Positions 1-5,301 of a stretch of DNA of 5,301 bases are shown here, piece after piece. Position numbers and translations under genes: made by a program. The notes below the pieces were generated by a model that did no database searches, was not told the DNA's origin, and saw only the letters and a program-made list of their open reading frames with translations. Each line of letters begins with the position of its first letter. The stretch's first letter is position 1. Source of the DNA: Clostridia bacterium (lineage in GTDB: Bacteria; Bacillota; Clostridia; Oscillospirales; CAG-272); the NCBI GenBank assembly GCA_017455945.1, contig JAFTLM010000309.1, positions 1 to 5,301 on the forward strand, read 5' to 3'.

Positions 1-27
1 CCATCCGCCCTCACGAAACAGTTACAA

Positions 28-146
28 GAAAAATGGAGGTGTCGAGCCGACATTTTTCGGAGTGCGACGGATATGTTCGCACAAATTATATTACGTGAAC
101 GCCGAAGGCATTCGCCCCCGCCGGTCAGGCGGTAAACTATAATTTA
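28..146. other. Hairpin-rich intergenic segment, candidate structured interspersed element
   Basis: No convincing gene is present here. The stretch holds a chain of inverted repeats: 28-35 pairs with 51-58 (8 bp, GAAAAATG/CATTTTTC) around an inner TCG/CGA stem; 62-67 pairs with 77-82 (GTGCGA/TCGCAC); 97-103 pairs with 107-113 (7 bp on the minus strand, one G-U, loop TTC); 118-122 pairs with 128-132 (CCGCC/GGCGG), flanked by TAAA/TTTA. Four stems in about 120 bp is more than expected by chance, and the better pairing on the minus strand for the third stem hints that the functional RNA, if any, is read that way. It resembles the multi-hairpin intergenic repeats common in Clostridia genomes, but copy number cannot be judged from one window. 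A TATAAT at 138-143 has no good -35 box in front of it. Confidence 0.4.
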
Positions 147-196
147 TCTTCATTATCACTAATAAAACTCCATAATTTTGCGAAAAATAACTGCAT

Positions 197-204
197 AAGG
201 GGGG
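197..204 (+). promoter_or_regulatory. Strong ribosome binding site placed for a non-ATG start at 211
   Basis: The sequence AAGGGGGG lies 6 nt before an ACG codon at 211-213 that is in frame with the DHHW gene. The first in-frame ATG is at 241, 36 nt beyond this site, and has no purine-rich sequence in front of it. An in-frame TAA at 196-198 closes the frame upstream, so translation must begin between 199 and 241. The placement argues that the ancestral or actual start is at 211. Confidence 0.6.
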
Positions 205-240
205 ATTTTTACGTCAAAGAAACAGTCGTTTTTTATTTGT

Positions 241-1311
241 ATGTTATATGCGTTACTCGTTTTTTCTGTGGGCACTTCGATTTTTCTTTTGCCCAAAAAG
301 AAACTGTTGGAGCGTGAGAACCGCATTGCATCCACTTTTCCTACGCTGTCCTCTGAGACTCTGCTTGACAAAAGCTTTTTTGTGGGATTTTCCGAGTTTT
401 GTTGCGATTCGTTTCCCGCAAGAGAACGGCTTCTCACTCTTAATTCCTCGGTGGAGCTTGGCTGGGGCAAGCTGGAGTCGGGCGGAGTTATGATGGGCAA
501 AAAGCACAACCTTATAAAACGCCTTGAATATCAAAATTTTGACAAGCTGAAAGACAATCTTGACGAAATCGGAAAAATACGAAATCGCCTGGAGAGTATC
601 GGTGTAAAAACTCATTTTTTGTGCGTGCCGGGAGCACTTGACGTGCTTGGCGAGTATGCCCCTCTGCCTTTTGCCGTCAGGGAAAGCAGAGAGGTGTGGC
701 GATATGTTGAGGGAGAGATAAACGTCACGGAGCGGCTTCGTGAAAGGGCGAATACGGGAGAGTATGTTTTTTACAAAACCGATCACCATTGGACTTCGCT
801 GGGGGCGTATTACGCTTATTGCGAACTGGGCGAGTATCTTGGTTTTGTCCCATATCAGCCGTCGGATTTTGAGGTTGAGACGGTCAGCGAAAGCTTTTTG
901 GGAACCACTTATTCCTCCGCACTGTTTCCGTTTGCTGTGTCCGACAAAATAGAGGCGTTCCGTTACGCGGGCGATTCTGAGATAACGGTTACCGACCTGT
1001 CTACGGGAAGGGGCGGTGGGCTTTATGACCGCTCGGCGCTTTCGGGAAGCTCGAAATACGACTTTTTTCTCGGCGGAAACAGAGCACACGTAAAGGTGGA
1101 GAGCGGAAAACCGAGATTGATTCTGATAAAAGACAGCTTTGCTAATTCGCTGGTTCCTTTTTTGGCACGTCACTACGATATTGACCTGATCGACCCAAGA
1201 TATCTGAAAAAGCCCCTTTCGGCGCTGATTTCCGATATATACTCAGACGGCAAACCGCCTTTGCTGATAATTTTCGGTATAGATACACTGACGGGAAACG
1301 CGGGGCTGTAA
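241..1311 (+). CDS. DHHW family (AlgJ/AlgX-like) envelope protein
   Basis: Membrane-anchored extracellular SGNH-like protein of the DHHW family, relatives of alginate O-acetylation proteins AlgJ/AlgX that often work with MBOAT acyltransferases to acetylate surface polysaccharide; no MBOAT gene is in view. From ATG 241 it has 356 residues: a hydrophobic N-terminal segment (about 1-18) ending in KKK, then the family's ERENR stretch (about 24-28), the diagnostic DHHW motif at 181-184, and a C-terminal KDSFAN motif whose serine (299) matches the expected nucleophile. Length is normal. Starting at the ACG at 211 would add ten residues (TSKKQSFFIC after the initiator is read as the first), giving a classical basic-then-hydrophobic signal anchor, and that codon has the only good ribosome binding site; I keep the first ATG as the conventional start. 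The stop is TAA. The ZIP gene follows after 64 bp and may be cotranscribed. Family call is firm; substrate is unknown. Confidence 0.85.
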   Translation: MLYALLVFSVGTSIFLLPKKKLLERENRIASTFPTLSSETLLDKSFFVGFSEFCCDSFPARERLLTLNSSVELGWGKLESGGVMMGKKHNLIKRLEYQNFDKLKDNLDEIGKIRNRLESIGVKTHFLCVPGALDVLGEYAPLPFAVRESREVWRYVEGEINVTERLRERANTGEYVFYKTDHHWTSLGAYYAYCELGEYLGFVPYQPSDFEVETVSESFLGTTYSSALFPFAVSDKIEAFRYAGDSEITVTDLSTGRGGGLYDRSALSGSSKYDFFLGGNRAHVKVESGKPRLILIKDSFANSLVPFLARHYDIDLIDPRYLKKPLSALISDIYSDGKPPLLIIFGIDTLTGNAGL

Positions 1312-1338
1312 TGGCAAATCGACCTTATTCGGCATAAT

Positions 1339-1362
1339 AATGTTATCAGACGGAATAACATT
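1339..1362 (+). promoter_or_regulatory. Inverted repeat in the leader of the ZIP gene
   Basis: AATGTTAT at 1339-1346 is perfectly complementary to ATAACATT at 1355-1362, with an 8-nt loop. The repeat ends 4 nt before the TGAGG ribosome binding site (1366-1370). It could be a dyad operator for a metal regulator or an mRNA hairpin near the translation start. No run of T follows directly, so it is a poor terminator for the DHHW gene. It does not match the Fur, Zur or MntR consensus sequences I know. Its function is inference. Confidence 0.4.
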
Positions 1363-1375
1363 GAATGAGGTTTTT

Positions 1376-2113
1376 ATGAAAATTGTGTTTTTGACGGCTT
1401 TGGGTGTCGGCGGAGCCACTGTGATTGGCGGCATCATCGGCTTTTTTATAAAAAATATACCGCGTAAATTTTCCGACCTTACACTCAGCTTTGCCGCGGG
1501 AATTATGCTTGCGGCGGCAGTGTGGGGGCTTATTATCCCGTCATCGGGAGACGGAACGTGGAACGAGGCGTTGGTAACCGTGTCAGGAATTATGTTCGGA
1601 GCACTTTTTGTGGGTTGCTGTGAAAAATTTGTGCCAAAACTCAGATTTGTTGTGGGAGATACCCGAGAAGAGGGAGTGGCAGACGGAGCCATAATGCTGC
1701 TTTTTGCTATGGCTATCCACAATCTTCCCGAGGGGATTGCCGCAGGGGTAAGTCTCGGTTCGTGAGATATGGCGGGAGCTATTGCGGTGTCGGGCGGAAT
1801 AGCATTGCAAAATATTCCCGAGGGAATGGTTGTCATTCCGCCTATGCTTGCCGCGGGAATAGGTCGCGGCAGAGCCTTCCTCCTGGCACTTTTCACAGGT
1901 GCTATGGAGGTGCTCGGAACCTTTTTGGGGTACAGGGCGGTGACGTTTTTTACGGGAATACTTCCGTTGTCGCTGGCGTTTGCGGGCGGAGCGATGATAT
2001 ACGTTATCGCCGACGAGATGATGCCAATGACAAAGGAGCAGGGAAAGGCGGGAGTGTACGTGTTCAGCCTGGGTGTGTGCGTTATGATATTACTTAATTC
2101 GGCACTGTCTTGA
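1376..2113 (+). pseudogene. ZIP family divalent metal transporter, interrupted by in-frame TGA
   Basis: Inner-membrane ZIP (ZupT/GufA-like) transporter, expected to import zinc or other divalent metals. The start ATG at 1376 has TGAGG 5 nt upstream; an in-frame ATG at 1340 lies inside a hairpin and lacks a site. The reading frame gives about 244 residues plus one internal stop, normal for the family. Hydrophobic helices occur at about 5-25, 36-54 and 66-80; a metal-site helix carries HNLPEG (115-120) and the next carries QNIPEG (145-150); three more hydrophobic stretches follow to the end. Codon 130 (1763-1765) is TGA between these two metal helices, in the context GS-stop-D, where relatives read GSGD; GGA to TGA is one substitution. 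An ATG lies only 3 nt after the stop, so re-initiation of a 114-residue second half is conceivable, though without a clear ribosome binding site. The final stop (2111-2113) is also TGA, arguing against general recoding. Family certain; functional status doubtful. Confidence 0.8.
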
Positions 2114-2138
2114 CAAAAAAACAAAGGTGTGGTATACT
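2110..2138 (+). promoter_or_regulatory. Near-consensus sigma-A promoter of rnpB
   Basis: TTGACA at 2110-2115, a 17-bp spacer, then TATACT at 2133-2138. The -35 box is a perfect consensus and overlaps the TGA stop codon of the ZIP gene (2111-2113). Transcription would begin about 6-8 nt downstream, at about 2144, which is exactly where the first strand of RNase P helix P1 begins. The agreement makes this assignment strong. Confidence 0.9.
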
Positions 2139-2143
2139 TTGTG

Positions 2144-2493
2144 TGTAACTTTGCCAAACGGTTGCGCGATATCAAGCCGAAAGGTATTATCGTGAGGAAA
2201 GTCCGGGCTTCACAGGGCAGGGTAGCTGATAACGTCAGCCGGAGGCGACTCCCGGGCAAGTGCAACCGAACTAAACCGCCCGCAAGGGTACGGATGGACA
2301 GGCGAGGTAAGAGCTCACCCACTTCTATGGTAACATAGATTTGCTGTAAACCCTATCCGAAGCAACACCGTATGAGAATCGTTTGCCCGACATATATTCT
2401 CAGGTGGCACGGCGAAAGCCGAAGCCGAGTGGTGACACTCGGCGAAGATTGATAACCGTTCTCGACAGAACCCGGCTTACAGACAGAGTTACA
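2144..2493 (+). ncRNA. rnpB: RNase P RNA (catalytic subunit), class A-like
   Basis: Ribozyme that removes the 5' leader of pre-tRNAs together with the RnpA protein. The ends pair as helix P1: TGTAACTTT (2144-2152) with AGAGTTACA (2485-2493), nine pairs with one G-U. The universal core is present: GAGGAAAGTCCGGGCT at 2194-2209 (5' strand of P4 and its flank) and ACAGAACCCGGCTTA at 2465-2479 (3' strand of P4). Between them, in the expected order, are GGGCAGGGT, GTGCAAC followed by AAACCGCC, GGTAAGAG, ATGGTAACAT and TGTAAAC, which line up with the E. coli RNA as I recall it and favour the class A architecture over the Bacillus class B form. Length is about 350 nt, typical. It has its own strong promoter just upstream and an intrinsic terminator starting at its 3' end. 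Exact ends are estimated to within a few nucleotides. Open frames across it are chance. Confidence 0.95.
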
Positions 2494-2528
2494 AAAACAA
2501 AAGACCGCCACGGCGGTCTTTTGTTTTT
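2493..2528. terminator. Bidirectional intrinsic terminator between rnpB and the zinc-ribbon gene
   Basis: AAAAACAAAAGACCGC (2493-2508) pairs perfectly over 16 bp with 2513-2528, loop CACG. The GC-rich core is the inner half and the outer half is A-rich on the left and T-rich on the right, so both strands show a hairpin followed by a T-rich tail. On the plus strand it ends rnpB; on the minus strand it lies 8 nt past the stop of the convergent zinc-ribbon gene. Confidence 0.92.
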
Positions 2529-2535
2529 CACCTTA

Positions 2536-2808
2536 TTACTTCTTGTAGCAATCGTTACAATATACAGGGCGATCCTCGCGAGGCTGGAAGGGAACCTGGC
2601 AGGTATTTCCGCAAGTTGCGCAAACTGCCTCATACATCTGGCGTTCGGGTCTTGCTTCGCCTCTCTCTGCCTTGCGCTTGTCGCGGCAAGCTTTGCAACG
2701 AAGGGGCTTGTTCTCAAAACCCTTCTCGGCATAAAATTCCTGCTCTCTTGCAGTAAAAGTGAATTCCTGTCCGCAATCTTTGCAGACCAATGTTTCGTCG
2801 TTATACAT
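2536..2808 (-). CDS. Small double zinc-ribbon protein (zf-trcl type)
   Basis: A 90-residue cytoplasmic protein with two four-cysteine zinc ribbons. The first uses C9/C12 and C38/C41; the stretch between (FTFTAREQEFYAEKG) is characteristic of the probable zinc-binding domain family PF13451. The second uses C63/C66 and C84/C87, with an extra cysteine at 70, and ends in a CNDCYKK tail. A basic, charged linker (42-57) joins them. Such proteins are common in Clostridia and related groups; no defined biochemical role is known to me, and nucleic-acid binding is only a guess. The ATG at 2808 is supported by AGAGGT 5 nt upstream. The gene is monocistronic: its own promoter is about 50 bp upstream and a shared terminator is just after the TAA stop. 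It is intact. Position next to rnpB does not by itself show a link with RNase P. Confidence 0.88.
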   Translation of the reverse strand: MYNDETLVCKDCGQEFTFTAREQEFYAEKGFENKPLRCKACRDKRKAERGEARPERQMYEAVCATCGNTCQVPFQPREDRPVYCNDCYKK

Positions 2809-2854
2809 GACATACCTCTGTTTTCTTGCGAGTCTTGCCCGCTTACTTGGGATA

Positions 2855-2883
2855 ATGATACACTAAAAAAAACGATATGTCAA
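2855..2883 (-). promoter_or_regulatory. Sigma-A promoter of the zinc-ribbon gene
   Basis: Read on the minus strand: TTGACA (2883-2878), a 17-bp T-rich spacer, then TATCAT (2860-2855). A start near 2848 gives a leader of about 40 nt carrying the AGAGGT ribosome binding site. The -35 box is perfect consensus. Confidence 0.8.
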
Positions 2884-2936
2884 GGGCTTTTTAAAAAGAT
2901 TTTTACAAAAAATTCAATTTTTTTGTCGGCGATATA

Positions 2937-2980
2937 CAAAATGCACAGAAAACTTGAGGGCAATATAAGCAAAATGCACA
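2937..2980. repeat. Short direct repeat in the AT-rich gap
   Basis: CAAAATGCACA occurs at 2937-2947 and again at 2970-2980, a period of 33 bp. The surrounding gap (2884-3040) is AT-rich and I see no gene, RNA or clear promoter in it. Two copies of 11 bp may be protein binding sites or a decayed tandem repeat. They also happen to lie in one short frame, but there is no ribosome binding site, so I do not call a peptide. Confidence 0.3.
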
Positions 2981-3040
2981 AACGCCTGTGATGCCGATGA
3001 GTTTTTGAGGGGTGACCTATAGTTTAAAATCTTCGGTTGC

Positions 3041-3069
3041 AAAAAGGACTGAATCGAAAGATTCAGCCC
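3041..3069 (-). terminator. Intrinsic terminator of the Gfo/Idh gene
   Basis: On the minus strand GGGCTGAATC (3069-3060) pairs with GATTCAGTCC (3055-3046), ten pairs with one G-U, loop TTTC, followed at once by TTTTT (3045-3041). It lies 12 bp beyond the TAA stop of the oxidoreductase gene and closes the GH2 - Gfo/Idh module. Confidence 0.9.
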
Positions 3070-3081
3070 TTGAAGGTTAAA

Positions 3082-4134
3082 TTAATCAAAGATTACAGGC
3101 TTTCCTGTTTTTGCGGATTCATAAACGGCGTTTACAAATCTTACGGCGTTTGCCGCAGACTGCGGAGACACCTCGGGCTGTCTGCCGTCACGTACCGCGC
3201 AAATCATATCCTCTACCACGTGTCTGTGTCCGTAGAGGGCATCGGGCTCGAACTTTGCCGCCTCGCGGTTGCCCTTGCTGTAGCGGTCAAGCATCATCTG
3301 CTCCTCGTCGTCCTCGTCCATATCGTCAAGAGGCTCTTTCATCTTCCAGGTCTTTATCATATCGGAGTCCGCCTCAATAGAACCGCCCGTGCCATAAAGC
3401 ATTATTTCGGTGGAAATTCCGGGATAGGCACAGGTGGTGCTGACAAATGTCGCTGTAGCTCCGCTCTTGAACTTAACGATAGAAGCGGTAAGGTCCTCCG
3501 TGTCTATCTTGTGGTTGTAGATTCCCGACGTGGAATATACCGACTCCACGTCACCCATAAGCCAGGTCATAAGGTCAACCGTGTGAACAGCCTGGTTCAT
3601 CAGCGAACCTCCTCCGTCCATTTCCCAGGTGCCTCTCCAGCCGCCGCGGTCGTAGTAGCTCTGCTCTCTGTACCATTTTACCGCAAACGTACCGAGCACA
3701 AGCTTGCCGAGTCTGCCCTCGTCAACAGCCTTCTTTATGGGATACATATTAAGGTTGAAGCGGTTCTGGTGAACGACGCCCGCCGTCATACCGGTTCTCT
3801 TGCGTGCCTCTTCTATAAGCAAAGCACGCTCCTATATAATATCAAGAGGCTTTTCAACAAGCACGTTTTTGCCTGCCTCCATTGCACGGACCGCAAAGTC
3901 GGCGTGCATTGCACTGGGAAGGCAGATGCTTATTATATCAACTCGCTCGTCCTTTAAAAGCTCCTCAAAATCTCTGTAGAGAGTTGCATTAGGGTAAATC
4001 GAAGCGAATTTTTCAAGTCTTTTTTCGTCAATGTCGCAAGCCGCAACAAGGTCGGCGTATTCGGAAGCCTCCGCAGCCTCTGCGTGAGCCATACCTATTC
4101 CAAGACCAAGAACGGCGTATCCAAGCTTTTTCAT
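3082..4134 (-). pseudogene. Gfo/Idh/MocA family oxidoreductase, interrupted by in-frame TAG
   Basis: Cytoplasmic NAD(P)-dependent sugar or cyclitol dehydrogenase family. The frame spans 350 positions, a normal length, with one internal stop. The Rossmann part has the glycine-rich loop GLGIG (10-14), a likely cofactor-selecting acidic residue in ACDID (32-36), and the EKP motif (94-96). Codon 101 (3832-3834) is TAG, in the context EKPLDII-stop-ERA. The frame then continues with HQNRF (122-126), GGGSLMNQAVHTVD (about 174-187, with the conserved histidine 184 and aspartate 187), and a normal C-terminal beta-sheet domain to the TAA stop. Relatives commonly have leucine near this place (DITLE), so TTG to TAG is a simple explanation. 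The N-terminal piece alone would be an incomplete Rossmann fold; a TTG at 3822-3820 could in principle start the second piece, but lacks a good ribosome binding site. Start ATG 4134 has AAGGAG 10 nt upstream. Substrate unknown; the upstream GH2 gene suggests glycan-derived sugar metabolism. Confidence 0.83.
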
Positions 4135-4170
4135 ATCAGTCTATCTCCTTATAAGCTTTTTTACAACTAA

Positions 4171-4214
4171 ATTATACAACAAATTTAACGCAAAGAAATT
4201 GCAAATAACTTGCA
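4171..4214 (-). promoter_or_regulatory. Candidate promoter and operator upstream of the Gfo/Idh gene
   Basis: On the minus strand TATAAT lies at 4176-4171, 36 nt before the start codon. The hexamer 17 bp upstream (ATTTCT) is a poor -35 box. Just above it is a dyad, TGCAA-ATAAC-TTGCA (4200-4214), and a wider inverted repeat TTATACAA (4172-4179) / TTGTATAA (4220-4227). A weak -35 with a dyad immediately upstream is the usual arrangement for an activator-dependent promoter. The regulator is not identifiable; the dyad is not a good CcpA cre site. If it is not a promoter, the gene is read from the GH2 transcript. Confidence 0.4.
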
Positions 4215-4242
4215 TTTTATTGTATAAACGACACAAGTTGTC

Positions 4243-5301
4243 TTATTTTACCTCAATTTCAACGGAGGAGGCAACAAGTCCTTCTGATTCGCCACAAAGT
4301 TTCAGAATTCCTTTTTCGCCTTTTTTCGATATAACAGCCACGGCACAAGCACCGTTAAGAACCCTTCTTTCGTGGGAAAAGAAACCAACAGTTTCTCTGG
4401 GGTCGCCGTTGTCGGTACCGTAAATTCTTCCCGCACCGTTTGCCGAGAAACTAATAAGGTTGGACGCTGTGGGGCAAATATTGCCGTCCTTGTCAACGAT
4501 ATAAGCACGAACATAGCAAACGTCCTCGCCGTCGGCGCTTATCTCTGCACGCTCGGCCTCAAGCTTAACGGCATAGGGCGTTCCCGCAGTTTTTACAACT
4601 TTTCTCATTGCCTCGTTGCCGTTTTCGTCATAGGCAACCGCAACAATCTCTCCCGCCTCGTAAGGAACGTCAAAAATAATGCGGTAAGCGTTTATAACGC
4701 TTCGGTCGGTAATAGCTCTGTCATACCTCTTATATTCGGGATTCTTGACCTTTTCCCGGATACCGTACGACTTGCCGTTAACAATAAGCTCGGCTTTGTC
4801 GTAGTTTGTTATGATATGTACGGGAATCTCTTCTCCCTCATGCCCGTCAAGATTCCAGTGAGGCATAACGAAAAGCACGTCCTTGTCCGTCCACTCTGCC
4901 ATATACTGCCAGTAGCGACTCTTGGGAAGTCCCGAAAGGTCAACAATGCCGAAGAATGAGCTTCTTGCAGGCCACTCACGGTAATATGGCGTAGGCTCAC
5001 CCAAATAGTCAAATCCCGTCCAAACGTATTCACCGAAAACAAACTCGTCGCGCTGTGCGATAAACTCGCGGTCTGGATAATAAGCCCACGACGGTGAGCT
5101 GAGCCCGTAGTCAGAGACGGTGATATCTTCGCGCTGAGGCGCATTGGTTTCAACCGCCACGGGAAATTTATACTCACCGCGGGTGGACACGCATGATTCG
5201 GTCTCCGAACCGTAGAATATCTTGTCGGGATATTTTTCGTGCAATTTTTCGTAAAGGTGAGGTTTGTAATTAAGCCCCACAAGGTCAACGGTGTCGTAAA
5301 G
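4243..5301 (-). CDS. GH2 glycoside hydrolase (beta-galactosidase type), C-terminal part
   Basis: Partial: the frame is open to the window edge (first visible residues LYDTVDLVGLNY), so the N-terminal sugar-binding and immunoglobulin-like domains and the acid/base glutamate of the barrel are outside. The visible 352 residues contain the end of the TIM barrel: VGLNY (8-12), the nucleophile region FYGSETES with glutamate 33, and FGEYVWTGFDYLGE (about 89-102), followed by SSFFGIVDLSGLPKSRYW, typical of GH2 beta-galactosidases with DUF4982. Next come a DUF4982-like domain (about 147-240, with the TNYDKAELIVNGKSYG stretch) and a GH2 C-terminal immunoglobulin-like domain (about 250-350, with SANGAGRIYGTDNGDP). 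The enzyme would hydrolyse beta-galactosides or related glycans. A GTG at 5280 is internal, not the start. No terminator is obvious between its TAA stop and the Gfo/Idh gene 108 bp downstream, so the two may be cotranscribed. No lesion is visible. Confidence 0.92.
   Translation of the reverse strand, partial: LYDTVDLVGLNYKPHLYEKLHEKYPDKIFYGSETESCVSTRGEYKFPVAVETNAPQREDITVSDYGLSSPSWAYYPDREFIAQRDEFVFGEYVWTGFDYLGEPTPYYREWPARSSFFGIVDLSGLPKSRYWQYMAEWTDKDVLFVMPHWNLDGHEGEEIPVHIITNYDKAELIVNGKSYGIREKVKNPEYKRYDRAITDRSVINAYRIIFDVPYEAGEIVAVAYDENGNEAMRKVVKTAGTPYAVKLEAERAEISADGEDVCYVRAYIVDKDGNICPTASNLISFSANGAGRIYGTDNGDPRETVGFFSHERRVLNGACAVAVISKKGEKGILKLCGESEGLVASSVEIEVK

Noticed and set aside
1..135. Open plus-strand frame from the left edge to TAA at 133-135, as the tail of an upstream gene
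   Set aside because: The translation is low-complexity and arginine-rich at its end, matches no family I know, and the DNA is a chain of inverted repeats.
253..1173. Long minus-strand open frame (306 codons) opposite the DHHW gene
   Set aside because: It is the antisense shadow of a clear DHHW coding region; its translation is basic with no domain.
1261..1289. Possible promoter inside the end of the DHHW gene (TTGCTG, 17 bp, TACACT)
   Set aside because: Both boxes are weak and it lies within coding sequence; a match of this quality is expected by chance.
1763..1765. TGA in ZIP as selenocysteine, or as glycine/tryptophan through a general code change
   Set aside because: The position is normally glycine, not cysteine, and no convincing SECIS hairpin follows. 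TGA also ends the same gene at 2111-2113; reading through that one would enter rnpB.
1243..2322. Long minus-strand open frame (359 codons) opposite ZIP and rnpB
   Set aside because: It crosses a ZIP reading frame with family motifs and part of an RNase P RNA; proline/serine-rich translation is typical of antisense noise.
2383..2991. Plus-strand open frame of 202 codons
   Set aside because: It begins inside rnpB, passes through the terminator and runs antisense to the zinc-ribbon gene.
2942..2991. Sixteen-codon reading frame starting ATGCAC
   Set aside because: There is no ribosome binding site and the frame merely reflects the 33-bp direct repeat.
3037..3957. Plus-strand open frame of 306 codons
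   Set aside because: It is antisense to the Gfo/Idh gene, whose motifs are unmistakable on the other strand.
4230..4242. GACA/TGTC hairpin after the GH2 stop as a terminator
   Set aside because: The stem is only 4 bp and no strong T-run follows on the minus strand.

Overview
The window looks like chromosomal DNA from a Gram-positive, low-to-mid GC anaerobe of the Clostridia (gut Ruminococcus/Oscillospiraceae-like). This is inferred from the protein families (DHHW protein, ZIP transporter, double zinc-ribbon protein, Gfo/Idh/MocA oxidoreductase, GH2 beta-galactosidase-type enzyme), strong purine-rich ribosome binding sites, sigma-A type promoters and a class A-like RNase P RNA. No mobile element, CRISPR array or tRNA was seen.

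Layout: positions 1-210 are a hairpin-rich intergenic stretch. A DHHW (AlgJ/AlgX-like) envelope protein gene follows on the plus strand to 1311. It is joined after 64 bp by a ZIP-family metal transporter gene (1376-2113, plus). The stop codon of the ZIP gene overlaps the -35 box of a near-consensus promoter for rnpB (about 2144-2493, plus). A 16-bp perfect inverted repeat (2493-2528) can end rnpB and also the convergent small zinc-ribbon gene (2536-2808, minus), which has its own consensus-like promoter at 2855-2883. A non-coding AT-rich gap (2884-3040) leads to the terminator (3041-3069) of a minus-strand sugar module: a Gfo/Idh/MocA oxidoreductase (3082-4134) and, upstream of it, the C-terminal part of a GH2 glycoside hydrolase that runs off the right edge (4243-5301).

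The most notable signal is three start/stop anomalies in otherwise well-preserved genes. The DHHW gene has its good ribosome binding site in front of an ACG instead of an ATG. The ZIP gene has an in-frame TGA where the family expects glycine, exactly between its two metal-binding helices. The Gfo/Idh gene has an in-frame TAG just after the EKP motif. Each looks like a single-base lesion with the frame intact on both sides. Either the locus is freshly decaying, or the assembly carries substitution errors, or (least likely) the codons are read through. The zinc-ribbon gene, rnpB and the visible part of GH2 look intact. I see no convincing undescribed system; the rest is ordinary housekeeping and carbohydrate metabolism.
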